A DNA stretch of 64,000 nucleotides, from NCBI GenBank assembly GCA_005765155.1, contig VCCP01000005.1, positions 3,596,001-3,660,000 on the forward strand. Reading direction: 5' to 3'. The position numbers were made by a program, and so were the translations under genes. Below, piece after piece: positions 1 to 10,907 of the stretch (within the stretch, counting starts at the first letter, position 1; every line of letters begins with the position of its first letter). The notes below the pieces were generated by a model. That model did no database searches. It was given only the letters and a program-made list of their open reading frames with translations, and was not told the DNA's origin. The DNA comes from Zelopaecilomyces penicillatus (lineage: Eukaryota > Ascomycota > Sordariomycetes > Hypocreales > Pseudodiploosporaceae).

Positions 1-916
1 AAGAAGTAGAACGTTTTCCACCCTGTTAGTAAAGCTTGACTGTTTTTCCATATGACAAGAGATGGGGGGATGGAGGCAAACGGAAGAGAGACCACGTACT
101 AATTGCAACGTACTCGCTGGCGACGTCAAGATGACTGTTTAGATTAGAGGGGACGAAGCCAGGATGGACGCTGTATGCTTGCAGGCCGCGTTTGGCGAGT
201 TTCTCTGCGAGGGAGACGGAGAAGAGGATATTGGCGGATTTGGACTGAGCGTAGGCGATCCATTTGTCATAGGTAGCGCCGTTCTAATTTTGTGAAAAAA
301 AAAGGGTTAGACGACGATATTCAAAAGTTACATGACAAGGAAACTGGGATATGGAGAGGGGGAAAGCACTTACATCAAAGTTGAGATCGTTCCATCGAAT
401 ATGACCGCTAATCGCATGTCCCAAACTCGTAACATTCACAACCCTCGGCTCTGGCGTAGCTAGCACTTTATCCATGATAAGATTTGTAAACAAAAAATGC
501 CCCAAATGGTTCGCCGCAAACTGAATCTCATACCCATCCGGCGACAGCTCATACGGGGTCGCCATAATCCCCGCATTATTCACCAACACATCAATCACCG
601 GCACATCCTCCCATCCCATGACCTCTTCTGCGGCCGCACGCGCTGTAGCAAACGAGCCGAGATCGAGGACTAGCACGCGCGTGCGGACGTTTGGGTAGGT
701 CTTTGTGATGGAGTCGGCGGTGGCTTGGGCTTTGGAGGCATCGCGGCCGGTGAGGATGAGGAGGCCAGGGTTGGAGGCGGCGATGGAGTGGGCGAAGAGG
801 GCGCCGAGGCTGTTGGGGGATGTGCCGGTGATGAGGATGGTTTTGTTGTAGATGTGGGGGGCGAGGGTGGTGGTGAGTTCGGTGGCGGTGGTGTTGACGT
901 CGTAAGAGGGAGACAT
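1..916 (-). CDS. Short-chain dehydrogenase/reductase, 5' part (runs off left edge)
   Basis: NAD(P)-dependent oxidoreductase of the classical SDR type; the substrate cannot be told. Exon 1 is 916-374 (181 codons), intron 373-284 (GTAAG...TTAG), and exon 2 is 283-114. A second donor, GTACGT, lies at 113-108, so the rest of the gene is probably beyond position 1. Visible motifs are a TGTSPNSLGA form of the glycine-rich cofactor loop (residues 30-39), NNAG at 113-116, the catalytic Ser in VNVTS (164), and the catalytic pair Y192 and K196 (YAQSK) just after the first splice junction. That pair supports the intron. The order and spacing fit the retinol dehydrogenase/WW-oxidoreductase-like branch seen in many fungi (family knowledge). 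The start follows an A/C-rich leader with a TATA box about 130 bases upstream. The class is sure and the specific role is open. Confidence 0.88.
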
Positions 917-1046
917 TTTGGGTAGTTGTAGGTTGGTTTTGCTGATGTGGTTTGGTGCTGGTGTTGTCCGTGTAAGTGGAGGATGGTTGGCTGTGTGAGT
1001 GTATGTTGATGAATTCTCTATGGCAATTGTTTGCGACAGTCGCCAT

Positions 1047-1054
1047 CTTATATA
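1047..1054 (-). promoter_or_regulatory. TATA box of the SDR gene
   Basis: TATATAAG on the minus strand, about 130 bases before the SDR start codon, followed by an A/C-rich leader typical of fungal 5' ends. Position and strand agree with the gene; transcription itself is inferred. Confidence 0.5.
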
Positions 1055-1317
1055 GTAATTCCAAGTGGACCTTTCCCGGTATCATTGCGCTCCCCCCAGC
1101 AAAATCCGCGTTATTGTATTTGATATTCTGGCAATGCACATGCCAAAATGGCGTCTTAAAACCGATAAAACCGTATGTAAGCTGACATGGTGGGAATAAC
1201 ACCATCGCAACTATAACCACCACTGCCGCCGCCACCAAACTTCAGCTCCGCAAAAATATGTCATTTTCTTCGAACATGTTCAGTAGTAATTGCCAGAAAA
1301 GCCGTGTGGACTTGAAG

Positions 1318-1337
1318 ATATATATATATATATATAT
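1318..1337. repeat. (AT)n microsatellite
   Basis: Ten uninterrupted AT units in the intergenic DNA upstream of the SDR gene. The rest of 1055-1817 shows no gene I can support. Confidence 0.9.
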
Positions 1338-1817
1338 TTGTTGTAGTTGAATTAAGAATAGGCACGAGATGTATGTTTTTCAACAACCCCACCGAATTAA
1401 CCAAGTAACTCTTAAAGATCTGCTGACACCAATAGTGCCACTGCCGGTAAGCAGAATATCCCGTCTCATAGCAACTTCATAGGGCTGATTGGCTCGTGAA
1501 ACATCAAGCATAACATTTATGGGGGTGACGAGGAGGCTGACCACGTAAGACGTGGTTTACGCCACGAGGCAAGATTGCCACGAATTGGCGCCTTTGCGAC
1601 CGAAAGCCCGGGATTTAGGGACTCTATTGATTCCAAATCGTCAAAAACTACAATGCTTAGCTGATGATTCTGATTAGCTTAAGCTATCAAAATGCAAATT
1701 CGACAAATCGGTGGTTAGAAAGAAAAGAAAGGACGTACATATATACATACATAAATACATACAATACATGCGGGGTGGATAATGGGGTTCATCCAATGTC
1801 GACAAATTAAGGTAAGC

Positions 1818-2349
1818 CTAAGTGGGTAGATAAAATAAGCTTGAACCGGCTGGAGACGGATCTGCGCCGAACTTTGGGCTGGCGGGTACCGACCCACCTA
1901 GCGTGTTTTCTTTGGCGATTTCCGGACTTGGGGTATTAATACTGACCAACCGAGTAAACTATTAATCGCCGTTGGTAAAATAGAGAAAGTTGAAGTGATT
2001 GCTGACACCGAAAGGTACCATCGTCGTTCCCGCGGGATTCTTGAGATATGTTGCCTGTGGTGACGAATGCGCCTGTCTCTCCTGTGCTGGTTGGCAGGGG
2101 TGTTGAGAAGTAGCCCCGCGAGGGTCTCAGCGTCGAGGCCGATTGCCGGGGGTTCCTTGCGCGATGAGCTTGTGTAAGAAATGATGAAGGCTCAAGGTTC
2201 CAGAGAACAGGGGGAGAAAGGACCGGGGGGCAGCGGGCGGCGGGCGGGAGCTTCACACAATAACCATAGGTGTACGTTGTACGTAGTAGGTGTAACACCC
2301 ACCACACAGGCACCCACACTGGCAGCACTGTCTTTTTCACATTTTGCAT
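1818..2349 (-). CDS. Doubtful two-exon hypothetical protein
   Basis: Possible gene, weakly supported. An ORF from 2349 can be spliced at a GTACCT donor (2018) to a TAG acceptor (1898). This joins phase 1 to phase 1 and ends at a TAG at 1820-1818, giving about 136 residues. The part after the middle is rich in Ser, Thr, Gly and Pro, with a predicted end in SSLFYLPT. A long pyrimidine tract on the same strand (about 2580-2470) could be its leader. Against it: the donor is weak, there is no recognised domain, and the N-terminal part is odd (W-rich, no clear signal peptide). It could equally be non-coding DNA. Confidence 0.22.
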
Positions 2350-2428
2350 GTCCGAGTTGTTGACAGGTTCAAGTCTGGCGGGCCAATATCTGCCGAGTCA
2401 CGCACCGCCCCTCGCTGCCTGCAACCCG

Positions 2429-2449
2429 CACACACACACACACACACAC
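2429..2449. repeat. (CA)n microsatellite
   Basis: A CA dinucleotide run next to a purine-rich tract (2490-2535). Otherwise 2350-3206 holds nothing I can support as a gene. Confidence 0.9.
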
Positions 2450-3206
2450 CCGCACAAGACCACGCATCGGCCCCCCGGCAGATCCCCCAAAAAGGAAAGA
2501 AACAGAAAAAAAAAGAGAAAAGAAAGAAGAAAAGCACCAGGGCATGTAGGGAGGGTGCAGAACACTCCTTGAAATAATCAGTAAAAAAGCAGAGATAATC
2601 CAAAGAGAATAAGAAAAGACTGAATAGAGATTGGCACCAGCCATGTCAATTGTCACACCTCGTTTGCCCATATTAGTCAAGTTCACAGCGAAAAGAGAGT
2701 ATTTGACGTGATGGTGTAGAAAGAGAGAAGAGGCGTAGAAAGCAGCACTTTATCCGTCTACGTCATGGCAGACTTGACATATCCCCCAGTGGTGATGTGA
2801 AGAGGGGTGCGACAAACATTGTTGCTGATGTTTCGTTTGGGAAGCAAGGTCTAGGGCGCCTGGCAAAATGTGTGGCCCAAAATGGTGTGAGAATACACAT
2901 GGCTTAAATGAGGTACCTTACATACATAGTAAAGAAGCAAAACAACCCGTTCGGTGAGTTTGGAAGCCACGTCCATCGTCCTTTCCTGATACGTCGTAGT
3001 TAGTTTATTGTGGGAGGGAGCGGAAGTCGGAAGTCGGACGGGGCGCCGTTGCGCCATCTGCCACCAGGCACTGGCGGGGGGGTGTGCGATTAAGTCACTA
3101 CGCGGTACATGCATATTACACGCCGCACAGAGGACAAAGCAGATTCATGTATTCATTCATCATCTATCCTACTATATCCTTAGTTGTATACATGCATCTC
3201 TCCATC

Positions 3207-3610
3207 TCATCGTTTCGCCATCTTCCGCCCGTTTCCGTTTCCGACCGTCACGCCAAAGCCAAGTTCCTCCATCATGGCCGTTGCCCGGGCTTCGGCTGCA
3301 GATACAGACTGTGCCTTTTTGTGCAGGCCTGGTGCTGCTCGGTGGTGACGCTCAACTGCTTCCTGCTTGAACCGGCGCAGGCTGTAACTGGGGTCACTGG
3401 GGACGCTGATTGGAGTGCGTTCAGTGGGCTTCGCTGTAGGTGTTCCGTTGAGTCTGTGGAAGGGAGGTGTGGGGATGCGGTTAGCCTTCGTCCAGTACCA
3501 AATCACTTGTCATGTTTAATACCCAGGTATATGTACTTATATACTTTGATACATGATCCAGAATTAACTTACTCGTCTGCAGAGAGATAGTGGTGAGCGG
3601 ATGTCGACAT
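3207..3610 (-). CDS. Small hypothetical protein, 94 residues, tiny first exon
   Basis: I do not recognise the family. The model has exon 1 3610-3573 (38 bases), intron 3572-3454 (GTAAGT...CACAG, 119 bases), exon 2 3453-3207. The phases match (2 then 1) and the start has a good fungal context (CTCCAATG). The protein begins MSTSAHHYLSADE. It continues with a Pro/Thr-rich segment and then a charged, helix-prone stretch rich in Arg, Lys, Glu and Ala (about residues 38-75). It ends in a Gly/Asn-rich segment and a basic tail (GRKMAKR). There is no signal peptide or membrane segment, so a cytosolic or nuclear protein is likely. A TATA box lies about 275 bases upstream. An alternative reading joins the same donor, in another frame, to an AAG acceptor at 3486. 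I prefer this model because its acceptor is CAG and its start is clean. Confidence 0.55.
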
Positions 3611-3884
3611 TGGAGGGAGGCGTTGCAGTCACGGCTTGAACTGGAGTAGGTAGAGATGGATCAGATGTAGAATGGCGAGTTGGTTGATATATTTTTTTTT
3701 CAGCAACGCCTTTGGCCCAAGACCAAGGTAGATGTAGAGACAGTGTTGGCAATGATTCCAACAGGCATGAGACAAAGCTAGCTGGCTGTATTGTAGGTGG
3801 AGTGGTGTAATGACCAAGTAGTGGAGAGCCATAGAACCTATTATTGATGGATAGAAAAGAAAGATATATGGGAGGCTTACGGCT

Positions 3885-3892
3885 CTTATATA
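3885..3892 (-). promoter_or_regulatory. TATA box upstream of the 94-residue gene
   Basis: TATATAAG on the minus strand, about 275 bases before the proposed start at 3610. It supports a minus-strand transcript across 3.8-3.2 kb. Confidence 0.4.
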
Positions 3893-6800
3893 GATAGTGT
3901 GCTTCATATGACTGTTGCGCTTTTGGTGCGGCGGTATGGTGATGAGAGATGGCTGCTCGAGGCTCGTAGGTGCGCGATGTGATCATTGGCGGCGAGCGGT
4001 AGGTTATTATGCGGATGGAAGGTGCTAATCGATGTCTGATGCTCTTGTGCCTGCATTTGTTGTTGGGGGCGTGGCAGCGACTGATGACTGGTCTGCGTCT
4101 TTGCATAACCTACTCCACCGGGCGACCCAAGTACCAAGGTACTGGAGGAAAGTGCAACATCAACAAGTCTGCCATTCTACCCCTTGCCCGGAAGTATTCT
4201 TATATTAGGGCCACTGACCCAAGTACCGGTACTAGTAGCATACTGAGGGCCGATATTCCTAGATAGGTACACTGCTGTGCCTTGTCCAAGGAAAGCAAGC
4301 ACCTAGTCTTAGGTATCTCTGCAACTTACCTGCTTCAATTGTTACTCTTTTGCGCTTACACCCAAACAATACCCTGATGGGATGGAGCCCCTCAAGCCGT
4401 TGGCTGAAAGTTGGTCGTAGACTCGCAACGTCAGCGGACAAGGCGTCCGAAACAAACCGGCCGATGTGGAGAGGCAAAGGAAGAACAGAAGTCAGTAAGG
4501 AATAAGTGGGCGACGCTAGTAAACTTCTTGATTGCTGCCACTGGTAATCGCAGAAATATGGATGCAGGCAGTGGAGAAACACATACTACGGCCCGTGCGC
4601 CCAATTCGTCGCGCGGAACGAGCGCCCCAGCCAGCCCGACGGACATGAAAACCGGTTGGCACTCAGCTACTTCGCACTTAATAGTACGTGCATGTAGGTA
4701 CGTACAGTAGGTGTGCCTTGGCTGCCACGACACGCGAGAGCTACAGGTATCTATTAGCAGAAACACACTAAAAAGGCAGAATAAGCCATCTTGAGAAAGT
4801 CTTGAAAGTTTGACACAATCTGAAATCAGAGTTATAGCCTTACTACCTAATAGTTATAATTTTGATACACGAAATATTGCTTTTTGCTTCGTGGAGCTAC
4901 ATTCCCCATACTGTAGGTATCTAGTGCTGGCTGGGCTGTTTTTCTGTTTTTTTTTTCTTTTTCTTTTTGGCGTCAGGCCCTGGACGTCGAATATCTCACA
5001 GCTTCCATTTGGCACTCGACCTCAACTGGCGACGCACCACGGGATGGGCACTAACACCGCCACGGCCGAGTGGGCCTATCGTTCTCCAGCGAGTATTATT
5101 AGTTTGTACTGGAGGAGCAACCCACCTATTTCTGGCGTCGTATTTCCGGTACGTACCTACTCAAGGTGTTGAAAGTGCAGGGCCCGGCTGGAGAGCAGTT
5201 ATAGATACCTAAGTAGATGTGCATAATGAGGGACGACTCGACGGGATGGGTGTGGGCGAAAGAAGTCAGTGAAGGGGCGTGTGTGGTAGACAAGTCAACA
5301 TCCAACCGTGCCCGCACAGTACCGCTATCCGGGCAGCCGCTGGCAGTTCGAGTTGTCCCCCCAAAGCTCTCCACTAGGAACTAATACCATGCGGGTGATT
5401 TGTCGCATCCCGATAAACCGGCAAGCTATGATCCCTGTACCGTTATCTCCTCCAGCGCGCAACAAAAGCAAATATGTTCACATGGGATGTAATTCGTCCT
5501 CCACCCGTGCACAGGTTCGCATCTGGTTCGCCAAAAAAAGAAGGAAAAAAAGGCGAGGGCTTCATATGAAATGCATCGAAAGGCAACCGTCGTCCATCTC
5601 AGCTTGCCTTTGTACTTGCGTCACCCCTTTGGACGAGTACTGGACCAGCACGCTGTGCCGACAAGTGGGGGGTGGGTTGGGTGAAGTGTAAGAGAAATGC
5701 ATGACAAGCAAGACACTGCTGTGAGCCCGGGACTTATAGTATGAAGATGGATGCTTCGATGGGCACTATCAAGCTGAGTGATTGATGCTTCATAGTTTCT
5801 ATTTATTTTCAAGCCGCACAGCCCACGCTACATAGTACACTGCAGTGCGACAGGAACTGGAACAAAATGGCGTGAACTCCCCACTAATACCCCAAGTTCA
5901 GATGAATGGAAGCCCACATCTCTACTCGCATATTGCAACACCCCACTAAACTCAGGTTGCATGACCCAATATAGCTAATTTCGGGCCGCTCCGAAACTTA
6001 AGCCCAGTCAGTAGTGTCGTCAACACAGGCCAGACCTGGCAAGCACCCAAGCGTTAGGTAGAGACAAGCAGGGCTTCCCTTTGACATGAGTGTAGCTCAA
6101 GAAGAAATCAATATTCGGAGAACACGTGCTGAGCTCTTATCCTTGATTCTTAGATCCAGCCCGTGTCTGCTGCGCCGTGTGCAGCCGAGCCGTCAACGGT
6201 ACGTCCACGACCGTTTCGTCGAGATAGCGGGTTATGCTGTATTGCAAGTCTTGGGGCACTGCAAAGAAGGACAGGGGAGAGCCGTCATGGATTGTGGGAT
6301 GTTGTGGCTGGTCGCCATTCATGTCGGACCTTTTGAGAACAAATGACAATGTCAGCACACAGTACGAATGTTGTAGACTAGGTATGAGAGTAACGAGACC
6401 AGCCCCTTCTCTTCATCAAAGGGCAATGACAGAAAACAACCGTGACGAGTCAGACTAAATAGTCTCATGTAAAGGGAAAAACAAGTGAATAGTAGCTTGT
6501 CCATACCCAGAAGCGTTCGCTCGAGTTGTGTTTGTGCAAGGCATTTTTTTTCCGATGTCAGACAGTCCGGATAGTGTGCGGTCTCTTCTGCAATTAGCCT
6601 AGGTAGTAAAGCATTGTCTGGTGATGATAAAGGCGACACATACAGTAGAAGACTGACAAGTAAAGACAATAAAACACAGCAGAGATGAGACAAACTTAAA
6701 GGTTGGCACAGAAGATATCCAAGATATTGAGGAGATGGACAAGTCGTCAAGTCCGAGTCGAAGGAAAGGAGACCATTATATATATACATACATACATGCT

Positions 6801-8179
6801 AATCAATGACACAAATGTGCCCATGGTAGAGAAATTTAGCAAAACCCTCCACTGCCAAGGTCCTGTACCTGGACCAAGAAACCAGCGACTAAGAAGTCGA
6901 GGGCGGAAGATCAAGCGGCAGCGAAAAAGGATAGGTAACAGGCAACCCCTGTCAAGCCAGATCAGTCGCCTGCTGCGGTAGCCACTGACAACACCCAACC
7001 ACGCCTATGGCAGGTGTGGAAGGTAAGACACTAAAAGTCGGGATTTTCTACACTGATTCACTACGTAGGCCCTGTATACCTGTGCTGGCAACTAATCAGG
7101 CCAAAAAATAAAAAACAGACGAGAAGCGCCGAGTCCGGGGCCAGTGATAGTATGTGCGGAAACATTGGATGGGCTTTGGCGTCAGCGAGGGTGCCAGATC
7201 GTTCAATCGGGCAACCCCCCCCCTCCCAAACGTCTCCCAAACGCCTCCCAACCGCCGTACAGGCTCTACCATGCGACACCTCCGCTGATACCCTAATACC
7301 TCCATCCTGCCTTACCCACAGCCAGATCACCGCCATTACCTATAGGTACCTACCTAGGCAGTCAAGTTGACGAGTCAGACACAGCGCTGACTATCTACGA
7401 ACATGTGCAAACAAATTGGGATTTTAATAACCAACATTGCTGTATACTACAGCCTGGTCTGGCTAGCTCAGCAAATCAATCCAAGGTGGATAGCTAAACA
7501 TATGCCGAATTAGATAGCAAGGCCTGGCTCTTCTAGGTTGCGCCTCAAGGGCTGCTTGTATTGTAACATTCGAAAAAAAATAAAAAAAAAATAGTCTGAA
7601 CAATTGCTACGATGTTGTACTATATTACTGTGCAAGCCCCTCCACCGACTCCAACGGTGTCTCGCAGACTCGGTGATTAAATGTGGGAACGACATGGTTG
7701 CTGATTTGATCTACATTCGAGGTGTGTGTGACATCTGGCGTGTACTTGCCAACCCGGTCCGAGCTCTCAACTGAGCCATTACCGTTGATTAACCACCGGT
7801 GCTGTCGTGCTTTGTTTTTTGCCAGTCCGAGGTCCAGGTGTCCCAAACGCCACCAGCCGCAGGGATGAGCCTGCCTTCAATTTTCCTCCAACAGACCACA
7901 GATTTCTTTTCCCGTTTCGGCTTCCCAAACGGTATGTTCCGGTCATCTACTACGTAGGTCTGGGGAGTTTCACATATGATTGGCGCGGCCGAACCGGGTG
8001 TATGTGAAAGGCGCGCCGGAAAGGATGGAGTATAGGCAGTTGTGCTTGCAGCTCAAGAGGCTTGCAACCGTCTCACCTAATTAACAGACAGCTTGTGGGG
8101 CACCATTATGTACCTGTATGCAGAATGCTCCTGCACCTTGTCTTGTCTTTCATCATAGTAGGTACAGCACATCTCCATC
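3893..8179. other. Long intergenic stretch without a supported gene
   Basis: ORFs here are short, overlap on both strands, and lack domains or convincing splice partners. The stretch contains poly-A/T runs, scattered TAGGTACCTA-like motifs (for example 7343-7358), a C-rich block near 7210-7250, and nothing I can name. It may hold regulatory DNA or small non-coding transcripts. Confidence 0.6.
7343..7358. repeat. TAGGTACCTACCTAGG palindromic motif
   Basis: Overlapping TAGGTACCTA and CCTAGG palindromes. Related copies occur around 4695, 21740, 31141, 43471 and 49461, always in intergenic DNA. Confidence 0.6.
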
Positions 8180-8225
8180 CCCACTTATGTTACGAAGCTT
8201 CTGAAACCTTCGTAACATAAGTGGG
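8180..8225. repeat. Perfect 18-bp inverted repeat (hairpin)
   Basis: CCCACTTATGTTACGAAG (8180-8197) is followed by a 10-base loop (8198-8207) and its exact reverse complement (8208-8225). A perfect 18-bp arm is far beyond chance for this length of DNA. It may be a fold-back remnant of a mobile element, a structured RNA segment or a protein-binding site. No ORF spans it. Confidence 0.85.
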
Positions 8226-8407
8226 ACACTTGGCTAGGTATAGCAAAGCCTTGTCTTTTTTCCTTTCTTGTTGTTCTCCTCTTTTTTTTTCAATTTTTTT
8301 TTCAATTAGAGACTAAAAAAAAAACAGTAGGGAGGGCCATGAGAGAAAAGCATCAACTAGTTAACAATCAATGTCATTTGTCTGCTAAAACATTAATTAA
8401 GGCACAC

Positions 8408-8620
8408 CTAGGGTCACGAACACCCTTTCGATGAAGGAGGGTTGAGGGGTGGAGTGTGCGGACCTCCCCTCAGTGGCAATTAAGTGGGAGTCTGCCTGCC
8501 CGTGGGAAGGACAGGGGTCACAAAGTGTGACCCTAGCAAGCCCGCCTGCCGACAAGTCCGCCTGCCGAACGAAGAGGGCTCGCATAGTGTGAGCCTGGCA
8601 AGCCTCCCATCTGGAAACGC
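8408..8620. repeat. GC-rich patch of short inverted and direct repeats
   Basis: CTAGGGTCAC (8408-8417) is inverted at 8527-8536. GGGTCACA (8515-8522) pairs with TGTGACCC (8526-8533) as a small hairpin. A second, similar unit, GGCTCGCA / TGTGAGCC, follows at about 8577-8595. Between them CCGCCTGCCGA occurs twice. Each unit is followed by a GCAAGCC segment. The composition differs from the A/T-rich surroundings. It looks like a repeated or structured element rather than coding DNA. Confidence 0.6.
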
Positions 8621-8660
8621 CAGCTCTCCAACTTTGGGACCCTCTCTGACGGGTGCTCAT

Positions 8661-10457
8661 TGTCTCCTTTCAAAAGAGCATTAGAAACAGGTACCTGACG
8701 TTTTCCCACGACAGAACCCCCTCTGCCATGTTCTGTTTTTTTGTGGTTTCAAACTCCATCATCCATCGTCTCCTCCTCCTTGTGTCCCTTTTTGGGGGGA
8801 AGGAAGACGTGACTGCTTGCCACTTCTCGCCTCACCCTCATTCTTCTTCACCCGTCTTTTTGCTTTGTCTCTTGCACTCGATCACATCATTGAGTCATAA
8901 TTCTGAGTCTAACATTTCATGTTGGGCTCACCAATTTGCAGCCGGTTGCATGTCCCTCTACCCCTTCCCGACAAAATCAAGAAGCGAGCATTCAAGGAAA
9001 TCACGATGGGGAACAAACCCCACCAGCAAGAGAGCAGCAGCCTTGAAATGAGTCTTCTTCCACCCCTTCTCCCTTAAACTGAATCAAGTTGCTCATTATG
9101 TCGTCTGGGTCTTATACTCTCTAGGTTATAAGTGACTAGTCCGATTGAGAAAACGAAAGTCAACAACGCTTCATACGAAAAACCCCAATATTTTGTGTAA
9201 ACTCGAGCCTGCATAGGGCAGAAGGTCGAAGATTCCGTCTCCCCGTCGCCCTCGACCGCGCAATTCATCTCTGTCACAGCCCACAGGGTCATGCTCCCGA
9301 CTGATGATTGAGTTTGAGCAACCCTTTCCTGCTTTCCTATATCAGGCGGTACGCAGCACTATCCATCACGACTGTGGGCCTTGCTGGTCACGAATCTAGT
9401 CTGCAAGATCCCAGAATGCTTGACACGCATGCTGGGAACTTGGGAACCGAATAAATGAAAGAACCAAGTACACTTCTGGGGAGTATTCACCGAAGAAATT
9501 CACGTTTAGGAGGGATTTTTTACCTTGAAAAATTTACAATCAACTCCTCCTCCCGCTGAGAAGCTCCAAAGGACTGCTCGGCGGCAGCCCCAAGCTAATA
9601 CACTGCTGTCACAGACTTTTAGCTCGTGGGACGTACGGGCATATCGTACAAGAGTCCCAGAGCCTTTTATCGCGATGCTTGAGGACCACCTCCCCTGTGT
9701 ACGCTCGGCAGCTTCGGCTGAAACTCCATAACAAGTGATAAAGGTTGTCAGGTAAACATGAGTAGTGGCGACTGGGAACATATTTGCCATGAGGCACTGG
9801 CAGGCCGATGATACGATGTTGAATAGAGAAACGGAATCTTGTCTACCATGGCGATATACAAGCCTTAATTTGATTATATCAGCGGGGTGTGAAGTATTAT
9901 GTTGCTATGTGGAATCATGGAGGCATCACTACAACAAAGGTGATTACTACTCTTATCACAAAAAGGTGGCATTCTCAGCGACAAAGGACAAAGCAGTGGT
10001 AGTGATCCGAACATAAGCAATCAATCTATGTTTTACCTGCAGCATAAATACTCATACACAGTCAATATTTACTTTCGGTACAATGCCGTCTCCCTTAATT
10101 AGTGACCTTTTCTTTGACGAACAATGCCGTCAGAAACACTTGGAAGTTACCAGCGTCAGATCATGCTAAACCGAGATTCCATTTTGTCCCCTCCTGATTA
10201 ACATTTTCGCACTCCATAGGTAGGCCATGCTTTTGGGAGACTTTGTAATTTTCTTCCAAGGTGTTACCTGCACATTTGGTCCACGGTCATCAACCGCATT
10301 TCCCCTTCAGATCAAAGCCCGCATTGTTCCCCATAAGCTTTCTCACCAGCCCATACAAAACTCTGTGTCACCGTCTCCAAACCCGAGTTAAATTGAACAA
10401 GATCCGCTAGACTGCCCTAGACAATGATGCTTTGTGTCTTGTCATTGTCGGTGAATT
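8661..10457. other. Intergenic DNA, no supported gene
   Basis: Only short ORFs with no recognisable domain or splice partner. It includes the 3' flank of the small membrane protein gene. Confidence 0.55.
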
Positions 10458-10907
10458 TTAGGCGGCTGGGGCACTTTCAGTACCAGCACGCGGGTCGGCT
10501 CGACTGTACACTGGAGGTGGACCTCGACTTTCGCCTTGAGCTCTCGAGAATCTTTGATTCTGATTAAAGCGGCCCGTGTACCGACTAGCATATGAGGCCT
10601 GACTTCCACTAGGGGGCTCATATCGAGACATGTGGATGTGGAAATGGTCGCCTGTACTGATACTGGCTTGGCTATGCGGGTAAACATTAATGGCTACTGG
10701 GCATTTGGCCGCCCGAATTCGTCTTGTGCCTGTTTCTGGGATGGTTTCCTGTGTCTCCTCGTTATCAAAATTCTCGGTGGGATCTCCATCAGCCCCATTC
10801 GGGTTTGTAGGCAGCGGCTTGTTGCGACCCTTGACTGTAAACGAGATGGCTGCATATAAAGTGACGATGAACGGAACCATTACAACGAAGTACACGGCAC
10901 GATCCAT
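10458..10907 (-). CDS. Small single-pass membrane protein, unknown function
   Basis: 149 residues in one exon; the family is not recognised. The chosen Met (10907, context TTAAGATGG) is immediately followed by a hydrophobic segment (residues about 4-24, YFVVMVPFIVTLYAAISF). That segment reads as a signal anchor, with a short basic flank after it (KGRNK). The remainder is hydrophilic, with an acidic middle (GDPTENFDNEETQE). The tail is low in complexity, rich in Ser, Arg, Gln and Pro, and has a PPPVYS element that resembles a PPxY ligand for WW domains, as used by Rsp5-type ubiquitin ligases. That role is inference. The ORF continues upstream in frame to 11060, but the extension would bury the anchor. 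Confidence 0.55.
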   Translation of the reverse strand: MDRAVYFVVMVPFIVTLYAAISFTVKGRNKPLPTNPNGADGDPTENFDNEETQETIPETGTRRIRAAKCPVAINVYPHSQASISTGDHFHIHMSRYEPPSGSQASYASRYTGRFNQNQRFSRAQGESRGPPPVYSRADPRAGTESAPAA

